A stretch of 64,000 nucleotides of DNA from the NCBI RefSeq assembly GCF_042656585.1, contig NZ_JBHSPG010000005.1. One strand, 5' to 3'. The translations under genes and the position numbers were made by a program. The DNA is from Thalassorhabdus alkalitolerans. Its GTDB lineage: Bacteria; Bacillota; Bacilli; Bacillales; Marinococcaceae. Shown here piece by piece: positions 25,809-34,156 of the stretch (position 1 is its first letter; every line of letters starts with the position of its first letter). The notes under the pieces are model-generated. The model searched no databases. It was not told where the DNA came from and was given only the letters and a program-made list of their open reading frames with translations.

Positions 25809-26072
25809 TTAAGGAGTTGGACCATTAAATGGCTTCAACTGTGAAAAAAGGATAATGATAACCTTTGTAATTTGACCAAGAAGAGAAGCTAAGCCAAACT
25901 TAGAATCTGCTGCTGGTCTTCTGTCCCAACCTAAATAATCATACACTGAATTAATCCCTGTCCGTTGCAGCAAGCTTGTCAGCAGCTTAGATACAAATTT
26001 AGCAAGATAGTACCCGGCAAGCCATAGAATAATAGCAACAAAAGTATTCGGGATGATAGTTGCATTAAACCA
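25809..26072 (-). pseudogene. remnant of a mechanosensitive-channel-like membrane protein gene
   Basis: An 87-codon frame without a start codon: a TAA directly precedes its first sense codon (TGG at 26072). The peptide (WFNATIIPNTFVAIILWLAG..., GINSVYDYLGWDRRP, FGLASLLGQITKVIIIL) matches the conserved transmembrane-helix repeat found in bacterial mechanosensitive-channel-like proteins. Those are normally several hundred residues. The fragment ends normally in TAA followed by a terminator, so only an internal or C-terminal piece survives. Confidence 0.6.
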
Positions 26073-26208
26073 TTATTACTCAATAAGCAAAGGACATACT
26101 TTTATTACAGATCTGTTACATTCATATATGGTGCCAGGCACCAGGTGTAATTGTAACTTCATTAGGGGAAAGGAAAGATAAGCCTGTTTTTGTGTTAGGA
26201 GGGAAAGA

Positions 26209-27339
26209 ATGACAAAAGAACAGGGATGGATGATCTTTAGGTTTGCAGGATCAACCCTAACAATCGTTATACTCATATGGCTTATATCGCAAATTTTCTC
26301 GCTTACATACCCTTTTTGGATTGCGGCATTTATTACATGGATGCTCATGCCTTTAGTCCGTATTCTCCAGGAAAAATTACGGTTTCCTGCTGGTTTAGCC
26401 TCACTAATTGGATTACTAACAGGCATTAGCTTAATAGGCGGTGTTATTACTGGCATTACCTTTCTCATCATTTATGGCGTGAGAAATTTTTCTGAACAGC
26501 TTCCTCAGTGGTTTGCAACAGCTTCCATTAACATTCAGCAGTTTTTTAATGAAGTAGTGCTCCCTTTTTGGCACCAGCTGACAGGGTTGTTGGATAATAT
26601 GAACAGTCAGGAGAGACAAACGCTTGAAGAAGGGATTGTCCAATTAGGTGCACAGCTTGGAAATATATTAGGAACACTGGGACAAGGACTAGCTGATTGG
26701 CTCACCTCCGTAGCAGTGGCCCTGCCGACTCTACTCGTTGTATTCTTTTTCGTTCTTCTTTCTGTTTTCTTCTTAGGAAAAGACTGGCAAAAGATAACGA
26801 AGTGGGTAACAATAAAGGTTCCTGAATCAATAAGGATGAGGGGACTGTCTTTTGGAAGAGCAATGAGAATCAGGGTCTTCGGTTTCCTTAAAGCCCAATT
26901 TATACTGATGACAATTACCTTTATAATTGTTCTCTTGGGGCTCGCCATTTTAGACATAGAGCATGCCCTTACGATTGCAGTTGTGGTTGGTGTTGCCGAA
27001 CTTCTTCCTTATCTGGGGACCGGTACCATCCTTATCCCCTGGTTTGTTTATTTATTTATTACCGGCCAAATTGGTCTTGGTGTCACCCTGGCCATTTTGT
27101 ATGGGATCATTGTAATCGTCAGACAGCTTGTTGAACCAAAGGTGCTGTCATCAAGCATGAATCTCCATCCTCTGGCAGTATTGATTTCGCTGTTTGCAGG
27201 ACTGCAGCTATTTGGAGCCATTGGCTTGTTTTTAGGCCCATTGCTTTTAGTTATCATCGTTATCCTAATTGACATAGGAGTAGTAGAAGATATTAAGAAT
27301 TTTATCCTTTATGGTTGGGCTCCATCAAAAAAAGAATGA
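26209..27339 (+). CDS. ytvI: sporulation membrane protein YtvI (AI-2E transporter family)
   Basis: 376 residues with about eight hydrophobic segments and the AI-2E/PerM family C-terminal pattern (AVVVGVAELLPYLGTG, QLVEPKVLSSSMNLHPLAVLISLFAG). It is closest to YtvI, a predicted sporulation membrane protein in Bacillus whose transport substrate is unknown. The SD GGAGGG is well placed before the ATG. Confidence 0.85.
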   Translation: MTKEQGWMIFRFAGSTLTIVILIWLISQIFSLTYPFWIAAFITWMLMPLVRILQEKLRFPAGLASLIGLLTGISLIGGVITGITFLIIYGVRNFSEQLPQWFATASINIQQFFNEVVLPFWHQLTGLLDNMNSQERQTLEEGIVQLGAQLGNILGTLGQGLADWLTSVAVALPTLLVVFFFVLLSVFFLGKDWQKITKWVTIKVPESIRMRGLSFGRAMRIRVFGFLKAQFILMTITFIIVLLGLAILDIEHALTIAVVVGVAELLPYLGTGTILIPWFVYLFITGQIGLGVTLAILYGIIVIVRQLVEPKVLSSSMNLHPLAVLISLFAGLQLFGAIGLFLGPLLLVIIVILIDIGVVEDIKNFILYGWAPSKKE

Positions 27340-27344
27340 AAATG

Positions 27345-27384
27345 TAAAAAAAGACAGCCTCTTCAAAGGAAGGCTGCCTTTTTT
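27345..27384. terminator. terminator after ytvI
   Basis: A-run, imperfect stem GACAGCCTCTTC / GAAGGCTGCC, then seven T. Usable from both directions. Confidence 0.82.
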
Positions 27385-27423
27385 TACGTGTGTTTTAACA
27401 GACAAAGTTCCTAAACCTATTAG

Positions 27424-28788
27424 TTAGAGAAGCAAATAACCCATGATTACGCCGACTGCACCATAAGTCAGCGCGAATGGCAGGTTTCTCAACGTGATTC
27501 GATAGGGGTTTTGCTTAGTATTCATAGAAGTCATCGTAACGGTAATACCATACGTACCCGCACAAGCGGTCGCTAAGGCCCCAGTGACGAGGACCATTCC
27601 TATGCTCATCGGATTGATAATTTCATAGAGAGGAGGCAGCACTTCAATCAAAACGCCAACTGTAGCTACCGGGTGTACTCCAATCATACTCATCGCCAAA
27701 TAAGTAAACTGAATAAGAAACAATATAATTAAAGGGTACTCCGCTGCTCCAAGAAAAGGCTGCTGAATCAGATCAAGGAAAGGTGTTTCATTTAAGCTGC
27801 TTGAAAAAAAAGCTAAGGATAAAAATAATACTACGAAATTCTGCATTCCGTTTGTCCGTTCTTTCCATGTTACCCAGCCAATAACCTTAAAGGTCTTCCA
27901 CCGTTTCATTAGAAACGACCAGCCGATGGCAAAGGGAAGAATAACAAGGGTCACGGTTAATATGAAATCAAGCCCCGTTACATTTCCGATTGACACTACT
28001 AGAGCCAAAAAGATAGATAGTGCAAAGAACAGTTTCATGATTTGAACAGCCACCTGTTTAGGATGAAAGAATTGTTCACTTTCAATCGCAGGCTGATATC
28101 CGTGTTTTCGAAAAGCCATATACCCCCATAATAAGTCAATGAAGAGTACAATAAGAGAACATAATAGCAGCCAAGGTAAGTAAGTTAAGTAACTAACACC
28201 GGTAGCGTCTACAGTAATAGCAACCATAATTTCCATAGGGCTCCAGGCTAACGCAACAGCAAAAGCCCTTAGGGTTGTCCTGGTGACAAATGAGTCCCGC
28301 AGCTGCTTTTTCATATTAGACAGATTTTTTAACAACACTCCTTGTGCGAGGGGAAGGGCTGACAAATTGATAAAGGCTACTAGAATATAGGATGTAAAAG
28401 AGCTTCGTGTATAAAGCTTTCCCAAATCTGAAACATTAGCTTTCATCAATTGATTAATGCGGCGATCAAAACGACCGGCACGAACTACCCCATTCATCCA
28501 AGGAAGAATGGTCAAAAAAGCAAGAAGCGGCATTGTAGAAGTCATATAAAATGGAAGTTCCACGACAGGAAGCCCCGCATAAATAAACATCCCGACCCCT
28601 GCACTAATAAATAGCAAACCTAAGATACGAAATAGATTTGCAGCTCCATGGAACGATATGAAAAGCATGGGAATCGCAAGGGTACCTATAATGTACTCTA
28701 ATGCCCGATTTTCAATAAATACATTGCTGATATATAAAAGCAGAACTAAAGAATAAAAAATATATAATTGCCCACTTATTCGTTTCAT
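27424..28788 (-). CDS. multi-spanning membrane protein, putative permease
   Basis: 454 residues with about 11-12 hydrophobic segments. Features include LPLAQGVLLKNL, FAVALAWSPMEIMVAITVD, MIGVHPVATVGVLIEVL and GALATACAGTYGITVTMTSM. The two similar gate-like segments are suggestive of the ion-transporter (anion permease) superfamily. Substrate is unknown. It stands alone and carries no soluble domain. Confidence 0.6.
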   Translation of the reverse strand: MKRISGQLYIFYSLVLLLYISNVFIENRALEYIIGTLAIPMLFISFHGAANLFRILGLLFISAGVGMFIYAGLPVVELPFYMTSTMPLLAFLTILPWMNGVVRAGRFDRRINQLMKANVSDLGKLYTRSSFTSYILVAFINLSALPLAQGVLLKNLSNMKKQLRDSFVTRTTLRAFAVALAWSPMEIMVAITVDATGVSYLTYLPWLLLCSLIVLFIDLLWGYMAFRKHGYQPAIESEQFFHPKQVAVQIMKLFFALSIFLALVVSIGNVTGLDFILTVTLVILPFAIGWSFLMKRWKTFKVIGWVTWKERTNGMQNFVVLFLSLAFFSSSLNETPFLDLIQQPFLGAAEYPLIILFLIQFTYLAMSMIGVHPVATVGVLIEVLPPLYEIINPMSIGMVLVTGALATACAGTYGITVTMTSMNTKQNPYRITLRNLPFALTYGAVGVIMGYLLL

Positions 28789-29382
28789 CGTGATGCTGCT
28801 CCTTTTTTATTGCTAAATATTTAGTAGATTGCTTCTCTTTTGTACCCATTTACTTTACGCTTATTAATCTATCGTTTCAATTGCCCAGCCTTCTCACCTA
28901 AAAAACAGGAGACTTACCAACTACAAAAGAAGTTTTTCCATCTTCTTCTACTCCACTGTCTGGTAATTTTATTCGATTTGCTTTTTTGTGCTTATAAAAA
29001 ATTCATAGTTTAACTTGCTTCTAAAAGGAGAATAGTATTAATTATTATTTTTTTATAATTTGCTCTTTCACTATCTTCTTATATCTATTACACTGAATAC
29101 ATACTCGTAAATTCGACATTTTGTTTTACATGTTCTCCTATATTTCTTCATTTCTTATCCCCATTTTTTGGAAAAACCTCGTCCCATACTTTTTGAGATT
29201 TTCGATTATTTTCTCATTATCCCTGATATTATTTCCAATTTGTATTAACACAGCATTGCCAATGTTACATAAACATTTCAATTCATTTAAATAGCTTAGA
29301 AATCTATTGTCTCTCCTGGAAAGTCTTGATACGATTCAAAGCGTCGAACAAATCATGACTTCTCTATTGGAGGTTTTCACAC
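28789..29382. other. A+T-rich intergenic region
   Basis: 594 nt separating the permease from the cell-wall protein gene. I see no convincing gene, RNA or clear promoter. WalR-type half sites (TGTTAC, TGTATT) occur but not with the required spacing. Confidence 0.4.
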
Positions 29383-30672
29383 ATGAAGGTAAAAGAATCA
29401 ACATTAAACAAGTTAAAGCCGCAAATGAAATGGATCGGTGCGCCGGCTTTAGCAGCAGCAGTATTTTTAGGATTACCAAATGACGATGCAGCAGGAGCAG
29501 AACTTGGATCGAAGCTTCTTTATGAAGGCAAGGATCACGTTCATGTAGAAGAGCTCCAGTCAATGTTAAACGAAAATAACCTTTTAAAAGATAAGCACAT
29601 AACTGGAACATATGATGCTAAAACTACACAAGCAGTAACAACATATCAGGAAAAAAATGGTCTGATTGTAGATGGCTTAGCAGGCGTTCAAACTATCAGC
29701 TCCCTTTCCATTCTTGAACAAGGGGACGAAGGAGCAACAGTAAGCTCTCTGCAAGAAGATTTAAACACTCTTGGATTTTATGAATATAAAATAGATGGAA
29801 TCTTTGGTCCTATTACTCATCAGGCAGTAGTAGATTTCCAAAAATCTCAAGGTATTACTGTAGATGGCTTAGCAGGCCCAGAAACATTCTCAGCACTCCA
29901 TGAAGCAGTTAACGGAAGCGATGCTGAGACCGTAGGCACTGCATCAGTTGAAGAAACAACTGTAGAAGTAGCTGAGGAGCCTGTTGAAGAATCTCCGGCT
30001 GAAGAGCCTGCAGAAGAGGAAGTTCCGGCTGAAGAAGAAGCTCCAGCTGAAGAGCCTGCAGAAGAAGAAGCTCCAGCTGAAGAGCCTGCAGAAGAAGAAG
30101 CTCCAGCTGAAGAGCCTGCAGAAGAAGCTCCGGCTGAAGAAGAAGCTCCAGTTGAAGAACCTGCAGAAGAAGTTCCGGCTGAAGAAGAAGCTCCAGTTGA
30201 AGAGCCTGCAGAAGAAGTTCCGGCTGAAGAAGAAGCTCCAGCTGAAGAGCCTGCAGAAGAAGTTCCGGCTGAAGAAGAAGCTCCAGCTGAAGAGCCTGCA
30301 GAAGAAACTCCAACTGCAACAGAGGAGCCTGCAGCTGAAACTCCAGTTGAAGAAGACACAGCTGACGTAAGCGAAGCTGAAGGACAAACTATGACTATGG
30401 AAGCTACTGCATATACTGCTAACTGTGCAGGATGCACTGGTGTAACAGCTACTGGTATTGATCTTAATGCTAATCCGAATCAAAGTGTAGTCGCAGTTGA
30501 CCCTAATGTTATTCCACTTGGTTCTACTGTATATGTAGAAGGTTACGGCGAAGCTGTTGCCGGAGATACTGGCGGGAACATCCAAGGAAACCGCATCGAC
30601 CTATACATGCAAGATCGTGGAGATGCCGTTAACTTTGGTCGCCAAAATGTACAAGTAACTGTCATTGACTAA
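29383..30672 (+). CDS. secreted cell-wall protein: two peptidoglycan-binding domains, acidic repeat, 3D domain
   Basis: 429 residues. An atypical signal region (WIGAPALAAAVFLGLPNDDAAGA) is followed by two PG-binding-1 repeats (about 47-110 and 113-175; LIVDGLAGVQTISSL and ITVDGLAGPETFSAL). A Glu/Pro/Ala spacer of about 130 residues follows (EEPAEE, EEAPAEEPAEE units). The C-terminal 3D domain (MEATAYTANCAGCTG, NRIDLYMQDRGDAVNFG) is named for its conserved aspartates and is related to MltA/YocH lytic enzymes. It probably cleaves or remodels peptidoglycan. B. subtilis YocH uses LysM repeats instead. Confidence 0.85.
   Translation: MKVKESTLNKLKPQMKWIGAPALAAAVFLGLPNDDAAGAELGSKLLYEGKDHVHVEELQSMLNENNLLKDKHITGTYDAKTTQAVTTYQEKNGLIVDGLAGVQTISSLSILEQGDEGATVSSLQEDLNTLGFYEYKIDGIFGPITHQAVVDFQKSQGITVDGLAGPETFSALHEAVNGSDAETVGTASVEETTVEVAEEPVEESPAEEPAEEEVPAEEEAPAEEPAEEEAPAEEPAEEEAPAEEPAEEAPAEEEAPVEEPAEEVPAEEEAPVEEPAEEVPAEEEAPAEEPAEEVPAEEEAPAEEPAEETPTATEEPAAETPVEEDTADVSEAEGQTMTMEATAYTANCAGCTGVTATGIDLNANPNQSVVAVDPNVIPLGSTVYVEGYGEAVAGDTGGNIQGNRIDLYMQDRGDAVNFGRQNVQVTVID
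29985..30310 (+). repeat. in-gene tandem repeat encoding the Glu/Pro/Ala spacer
   Basis: Units of 33-45 nt built from GAAGAAGCTCCAGCTGAAG and GAGCCTGCAGAAGAA, with near-identical copies differing by GCT/GTT (Ala/Val) changes. Unit length stays a multiple of three. Stops are absent from several other frames here, producing long false open frames on both strands. Confidence 0.9.
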
Positions 30673-30681
30673 TAATATAAG

Positions 30682-30724
30682 AAGATCCCCGGGTATCCTG
30701 TTTCAGGATAAATCCGGGGATCTT
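30682..30724. terminator. terminator after the 3D-domain protein gene
   Basis: Stem AAGATCCCCGG / CCGGGGATCTT with an inner hairpin TATCCTG...CAGGATA, followed by TTTT. The FhuF-like gene on the other strand ends 3 nt away, so it is shared. Confidence 0.85.
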
Positions 30725-30727
30725 TTA

Positions 30728-31507
30728 CTACCAAGGCTTTCGGACACCGTATTGCTGTTGAAAGGATGATGCTGCCTTCTCTCTCTCTTGTTTCGTGAGT
30801 TTAGGACAGGTATAACAATACTCTTTACGTCTGCCTGTTTTGTACATTAAACAGCAGGTAGCCTTTAAAGGGAGTTTTTCGACTGGTTTCCACCAGCTGT
30901 CTACAGATCTGCGTTTAACATCAAATGGATTACGCACAGATCCAAAGATTTCAGGCGGCAGACGTTTTAATGCAAGTCTCCCTTCTTCTACTCTTGCTCG
31001 TTCGTGTAGAGTTAATCTAAAAAGAGAAGAAGCACTTAAGAACCCATGATCATATAACGCCCAGCATTGATTAAATGGAAGGCTGCTTAGTGCAGAAAGT
31101 GTATGTAATACTCTTTGCTGGCTGTGAAATAACTTTCCTGCAATACTGAGACTTACTTCTTCCGTTATTTCCACCCTGGAAAACTCTAAGTCTTGTAGAA
31201 AAACAGATAATGTTAACGGCCTTTCCATGCTTTCTCCAATCATAGAATCTCCCCAGATAAACGAGGGAAAGACTTTATTCTTTAATGAAAAATAATAAAG
31301 ACCAGCGGTGGCAAGCGCTATATATGTGATGGTGTTCGCTGCAGCTGCCTTCCTATCTTCTCCCTGGATGACTTTTATTCTATGAGCCAGGAAATCAGCA
31401 GCAACACTATCTCTTTCTAACTCTGCAAAAGAGAAAGCTTTTTTTATATGTGCAGTACTACTTTTTATCCCACATATTGCTAATTCTCCAGTATTTACAT
31501 CAACCAC
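30728..31507 (-). CDS. FhuF-like ferric siderophore reductase ([2Fe-2S])
   Basis: 259 residues from the GTG at 31507 (GGAG nine bases upstream). The C-terminus has the FhuF signature: CC at about residues 217-218, then CxxC within KEYCYTCPKL. These four cysteines bind a [2Fe-2S] cluster. The N-terminal 200 residues are weakly conserved, as usual in the family. It likely reduces ferric siderophores in the cytoplasm to release iron. No siderophore transporter is adjacent, and no clear Fur box is visible upstream. Confidence 0.75.
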   Translation of the reverse strand: MVDVNTGELAICGIKSSTAHIKKAFSFAELERDSVAADFLAHRIKVIQGEDRKAAAANTITYIALATAGLYYFSLKNKVFPSFIWGDSMIGESMERPLTLSVFLQDLEFSRVEITEEVSLSIAGKLFHSQQRVLHTLSALSSLPFNQCWALYDHGFLSASSLFRLTLHERARVEEGRLALKRLPPEIFGSVRNPFDVKRRSVDSWWKPVEKLPLKATCCLMYKTGRRKEYCYTCPKLTKQEREKAASSFQQQYGVRKPW

Positions 31508-31859
31508 TGTATTACTCTCCTTTTTTCTATACTCTCCTTTGGCACAAGAGACCTGGCTTAGGAAAATTTCCTTCTATAGACTTGTAAGGATATTACAATG
31601 TCCTCTTTATCTGAGGTAAGGAAGTCCTGCAGCTTAACTATGACTGCCATTGAATGATTAAGGGGCTTACGCAATAAAGATGAAACCTGAAGGTAGTCTT
31701 ATACTAAAGGCCAGTATGACTTTCACAACATTGTACTCTTTGTATTTGTGCCCTTCTATTCTTTTTAATACTTATTAATGTAATTATTAATAAAATACCA
31801 AAACGTCTGTTGTTGATTGAGTTGTATTTTATAAGACATAGCTGTAAATGAAAACAAAA

Positions 31860-31915
31860 AACCTAAAGAAGACCAGCTACTAAAAACGAGTAGCTACGTT
31901 CGGTCTAACTTTAGG
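31860..31915 (-). terminator. terminator of the sugar-acid operon
   Basis: Outer stem ACCTAAAG / CTTTAGGT with inner stems AGCTACT / AGTAGCT and AGACC / GGTCT, then a minus-strand TTTTTT run. It lies 19 nt beyond the pdxA-like stop. 31508-31859 holds no other recognisable feature. Confidence 0.82.
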
Positions 31916-31933
31916 TGTAATACGCGTTTTCCT

Positions 31934-32932
31934 CTATTGAATATTCTTTGGTGCTAATTCTACCCCTTGACGAATAGCTTCTTTAAGGCTTGCCTCATCA
32001 GCAATGCCTTTCCCTGAAATATCAAAAGCCGTTCCATGATCTACACTTGTTCTTAAAATTGGTAGTCCCACAGTAATATTAACCCCAGATTCTAAACCTA
32101 ATACCTTAATAGGGCCGTGTCCCTGATCATGATACATAGCTACTACCACATCAAAGTCTCCTCTAACTGCACGGAAAAAAAGAGTGTCAGCTGGAAGAGG
32201 GTCTGTAGCATTAATCCCTTCTTCTTGTGCTTTCTTTACTCCAGGGAGAACTTTCTCTTCTTCTTCACCATAGCCGAATAAACCATTTTCACCTGCATGT
32301 GGATTAATCCCACAGACAGCAATCCGAGGTTCCTTTATTCCAGCTTTGACTAAGGTATCATTTGCCATTTTTATAACGTTATAAACCCTTTCAGGCTTTA
32401 TACTCTTAACAGCATCTATCAAACCAATATGGGTGGTTACATGAATTACCTTCAGTTTAGGTGAAGAAAGGAACATTGCAAATTCCTTTGTATCTGTTAA
32501 ATGAGCTAATAACTCGGTGTGTCCTGGATATTTGTGACCACCTTTTTGTAGAGCTTCCTTGTTTAAAGGAGCAGTACAAATGACGTCTATTTCTTTATTC
32601 TTAGCTAGTTCAACCGCTTTTTCAATATAACGATAAGCGGCGTCACCAGCCTTTGAAGAAACTTCTCCAAAAGGAAGATCCTCTGGTAGCAAATCTAAAT
32701 CTACACAATCAACCTTTCCTACTTCAAATCGAGCCTCATTAACAGATTGAATGGAATTTATAAGCATATTAGAACCTACTATTTCTCCAGCGCGTTGTAA
32801 TATTTTGGCATCTCCCACGACAAGAGGATGACACCATTCGTAAACTTCCGAGTCTGTAAGAACCTTCATAATGATTTCCGGTCCGACACCTGCCGCATCT
32901 CCCATAGTCATGCAAATTACTGGCTTATTCAT
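31934..32932 (-). CDS. pdxA2: PdxA2-like 4-phospho-sugar-acid dehydrogenase
   Basis: 332 residues. PdxA-family signatures: MTMGDAAGVGPEII at the N-terminus, HKYPGHTELLAHLT, the metal-site AVCGINPHAGENGLFG, and MYHDQGHGPIKVLG. True PdxA acts in vitamin B6 synthesis, but PdxA2 proteins paired with DUF1537 kinases oxidise and decarboxylate 4-phospho-D-threonate or -erythronate to dihydroxyacetone phosphate. The kinase is first and this gene last in the same operon, so the PdxA2 role is preferred. The exact stereoisomer cannot be read from sequence. Confidence 0.85.
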   Translation of the reverse strand: MNKPVICMTMGDAAGVGPEIIMKVLTDSEVYEWCHPLVVGDAKILQRAGEIVGSNMLINSIQSVNEARFEVGKVDCVDLDLLPEDLPFGEVSSKAGDAAYRYIEKAVELAKNKEIDVICTAPLNKEALQKGGHKYPGHTELLAHLTDTKEFAMFLSSPKLKVIHVTTHIGLIDAVKSIKPERVYNVIKMANDTLVKAGIKEPRIAVCGINPHAGENGLFGYGEEEEKVLPGVKKAQEEGINATDPLPADTLFFRAVRGDFDVVVAMYHDQGHGPIKVLGLESGVNITVGLPILRTSVDHGTAFDISGKGIADEASLKEAIRQGVELAPKNIQ

Positions 32933-32947
32933 AGGAACCCTCTCTTT

Positions 32948-34144
32948 CTACAATGCATTCTTTAGTAACGTTTTAAAGCTTTCGACTGTTGGCACTCTAG
33001 GATTATTTCTGATCAGTCTTTCTATTTTTAGTGCTTTTTCAGCAATGGTATCAATATCTTCATCTTTTACACCAATCTCAGATAGACGAGCCGGTAAATT
33101 AATATCAACTAATAACTGTTCGATACGTGAAATAAACGAATCAGCAGCCTCATCCTTATTAAGATCTGCTTTTGTAGAATCTACCATTCTTTCTGCAAAA
33201 GCTAGTTTATCAGTTATTACCGCTTTATTGTGTTTCAATACATGAGGCAGTAATAAACCCGTTAGTTCACCATGGGGAGACTTTACGATTCCTCCAATAG
33301 GGTATGCAAGTGCATGCGCAGCCGCAGTGCCAGCGTTTGAAAATGCTTGTCCGGCAAGTAGGCTTCCTAGTAACATATAATAACGAGCCTCTTTATTAGT
33401 CCCTTGGTTAACTGCTAATGGCAGGTATTCAACAATGTAACGGATAGCCTGCAGTGCAAGCGAATCACTCATAGGATTTGCACCCTGAAATAAAAGCTCT
33501 CCTTCAGCGTCAATGTACTGTGACTCTTTTGCTGTATAAGCTTCCACAGCATGACTTAATGCATCTATTCCAGAACATGCAGTCACATAAGCAGGCAACT
33601 TCAGCGTTAATTCAGGATCAAGTAAAGCAGCTTTTGGCCTTAAGTTGTTATCAGAAATACCAGTTTTTATTTTATTTTCATTATCAGTTAAGACAGTCAC
33701 TGAAGTAACTTCAGACCCCGTACCTGCAGTAGTAGGAATAGCAATTAATGGGGCTATCGCTCCAGGCACTTGGTTTTCGCCAAAATAGTCCTTAGGCTCG
33801 CCTCCGTGTTCTAATAAAAGCGCCACAACTTTTGCTAAATCAATGCTGCTTCCACCGCCTAAACCAATAATGACATCGACCTGCATTTGTTTCTTGGCTT
33901 CTTCCAAACATTCCACGGCACTTTCTACTGGTGGTTCTGGCACAGCTTTATCGTAGACTTCTACATTAAAATCAGATAGTACGTCTAAGATCACCTCGAC
34001 TAAACCCGCATTCCTAATGCCTTGGTCAGTCACAATTAATACGTTCTTGGCATCAAATTTTCTGCAAAGCTTTGGTAGTTCCTGAATAGCTCCATTGCCA
34101 AAAACCATCGTTTCAGTTGAGTGTACTGTCCATGTATTCCTCAT
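32948..34144 (-). CDS. iron-containing alcohol dehydrogenase
   Basis: 398 residues, type III ADH. Cofactor-binding GLGGGSSIDLAK lies near residue 92, IPTTAGTGSEVTSV near 137, and the iron-site segments CSGIDALSHAVEAYT, AHALAYPIGG and SPHGELTG follow. It interconverts an alcohol and aldehyde or ketone with NAD(P). It sits between the ALDH and pdxA2 genes of the sugar-acid operon. Together with the ALDH it could oxidise a polyol or hydroxy-aldehyde to the acid consumed by the kinase. That order is inference. Confidence 0.9.
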   Translation of the reverse strand: MRNTWTVHSTETMVFGNGAIQELPKLCRKFDAKNVLIVTDQGIRNAGLVEVILDVLSDFNVEVYDKAVPEPPVESAVECLEEAKKQMQVDVIIGLGGGSSIDLAKVVALLLEHGGEPKDYFGENQVPGAIAPLIAIPTTAGTGSEVTSVTVLTDNENKIKTGISDNNLRPKAALLDPELTLKLPAYVTACSGIDALSHAVEAYTAKESQYIDAEGELLFQGANPMSDSLALQAIRYIVEYLPLAVNQGTNKEARYYMLLGSLLAGQAFSNAGTAAAHALAYPIGGIVKSPHGELTGLLLPHVLKHNKAVITDKLAFAERMVDSTKADLNKDEAADSFISRIEQLLVDINLPARLSEIGVKDEDIDTIAEKALKIERLIRNNPRVPTVESFKTLLKNAL

Positions 34145-34156
34145 ACTATCCCTCCG

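Noticed and set aside
29222..29340. WalR box upstream of the 3D-domain cell-wall gene
   Set aside because: TGTWAH-like words occur, but not as a direct repeat with 5-bp spacing.
29985..30310. Possible CRISPR-like array
   Set aside because: The repeats are contiguous, lie in frame within a coding sequence and have no unique spacers. No cas genes are present; the nuclease at 23792 is RecB/AddB-like.
29847..30585. Four long open frames (128-213 codons) in other frames and on the opposite strand
   Set aside because: They arise from the stop-poor GAAGAAGCTCCAGCT repeat and have low-complexity sequence (Leu/Gln or Ser/Ala runs). The plus-strand frame with two peptidoglycan-binding domains and a 3D domain is the real gene.
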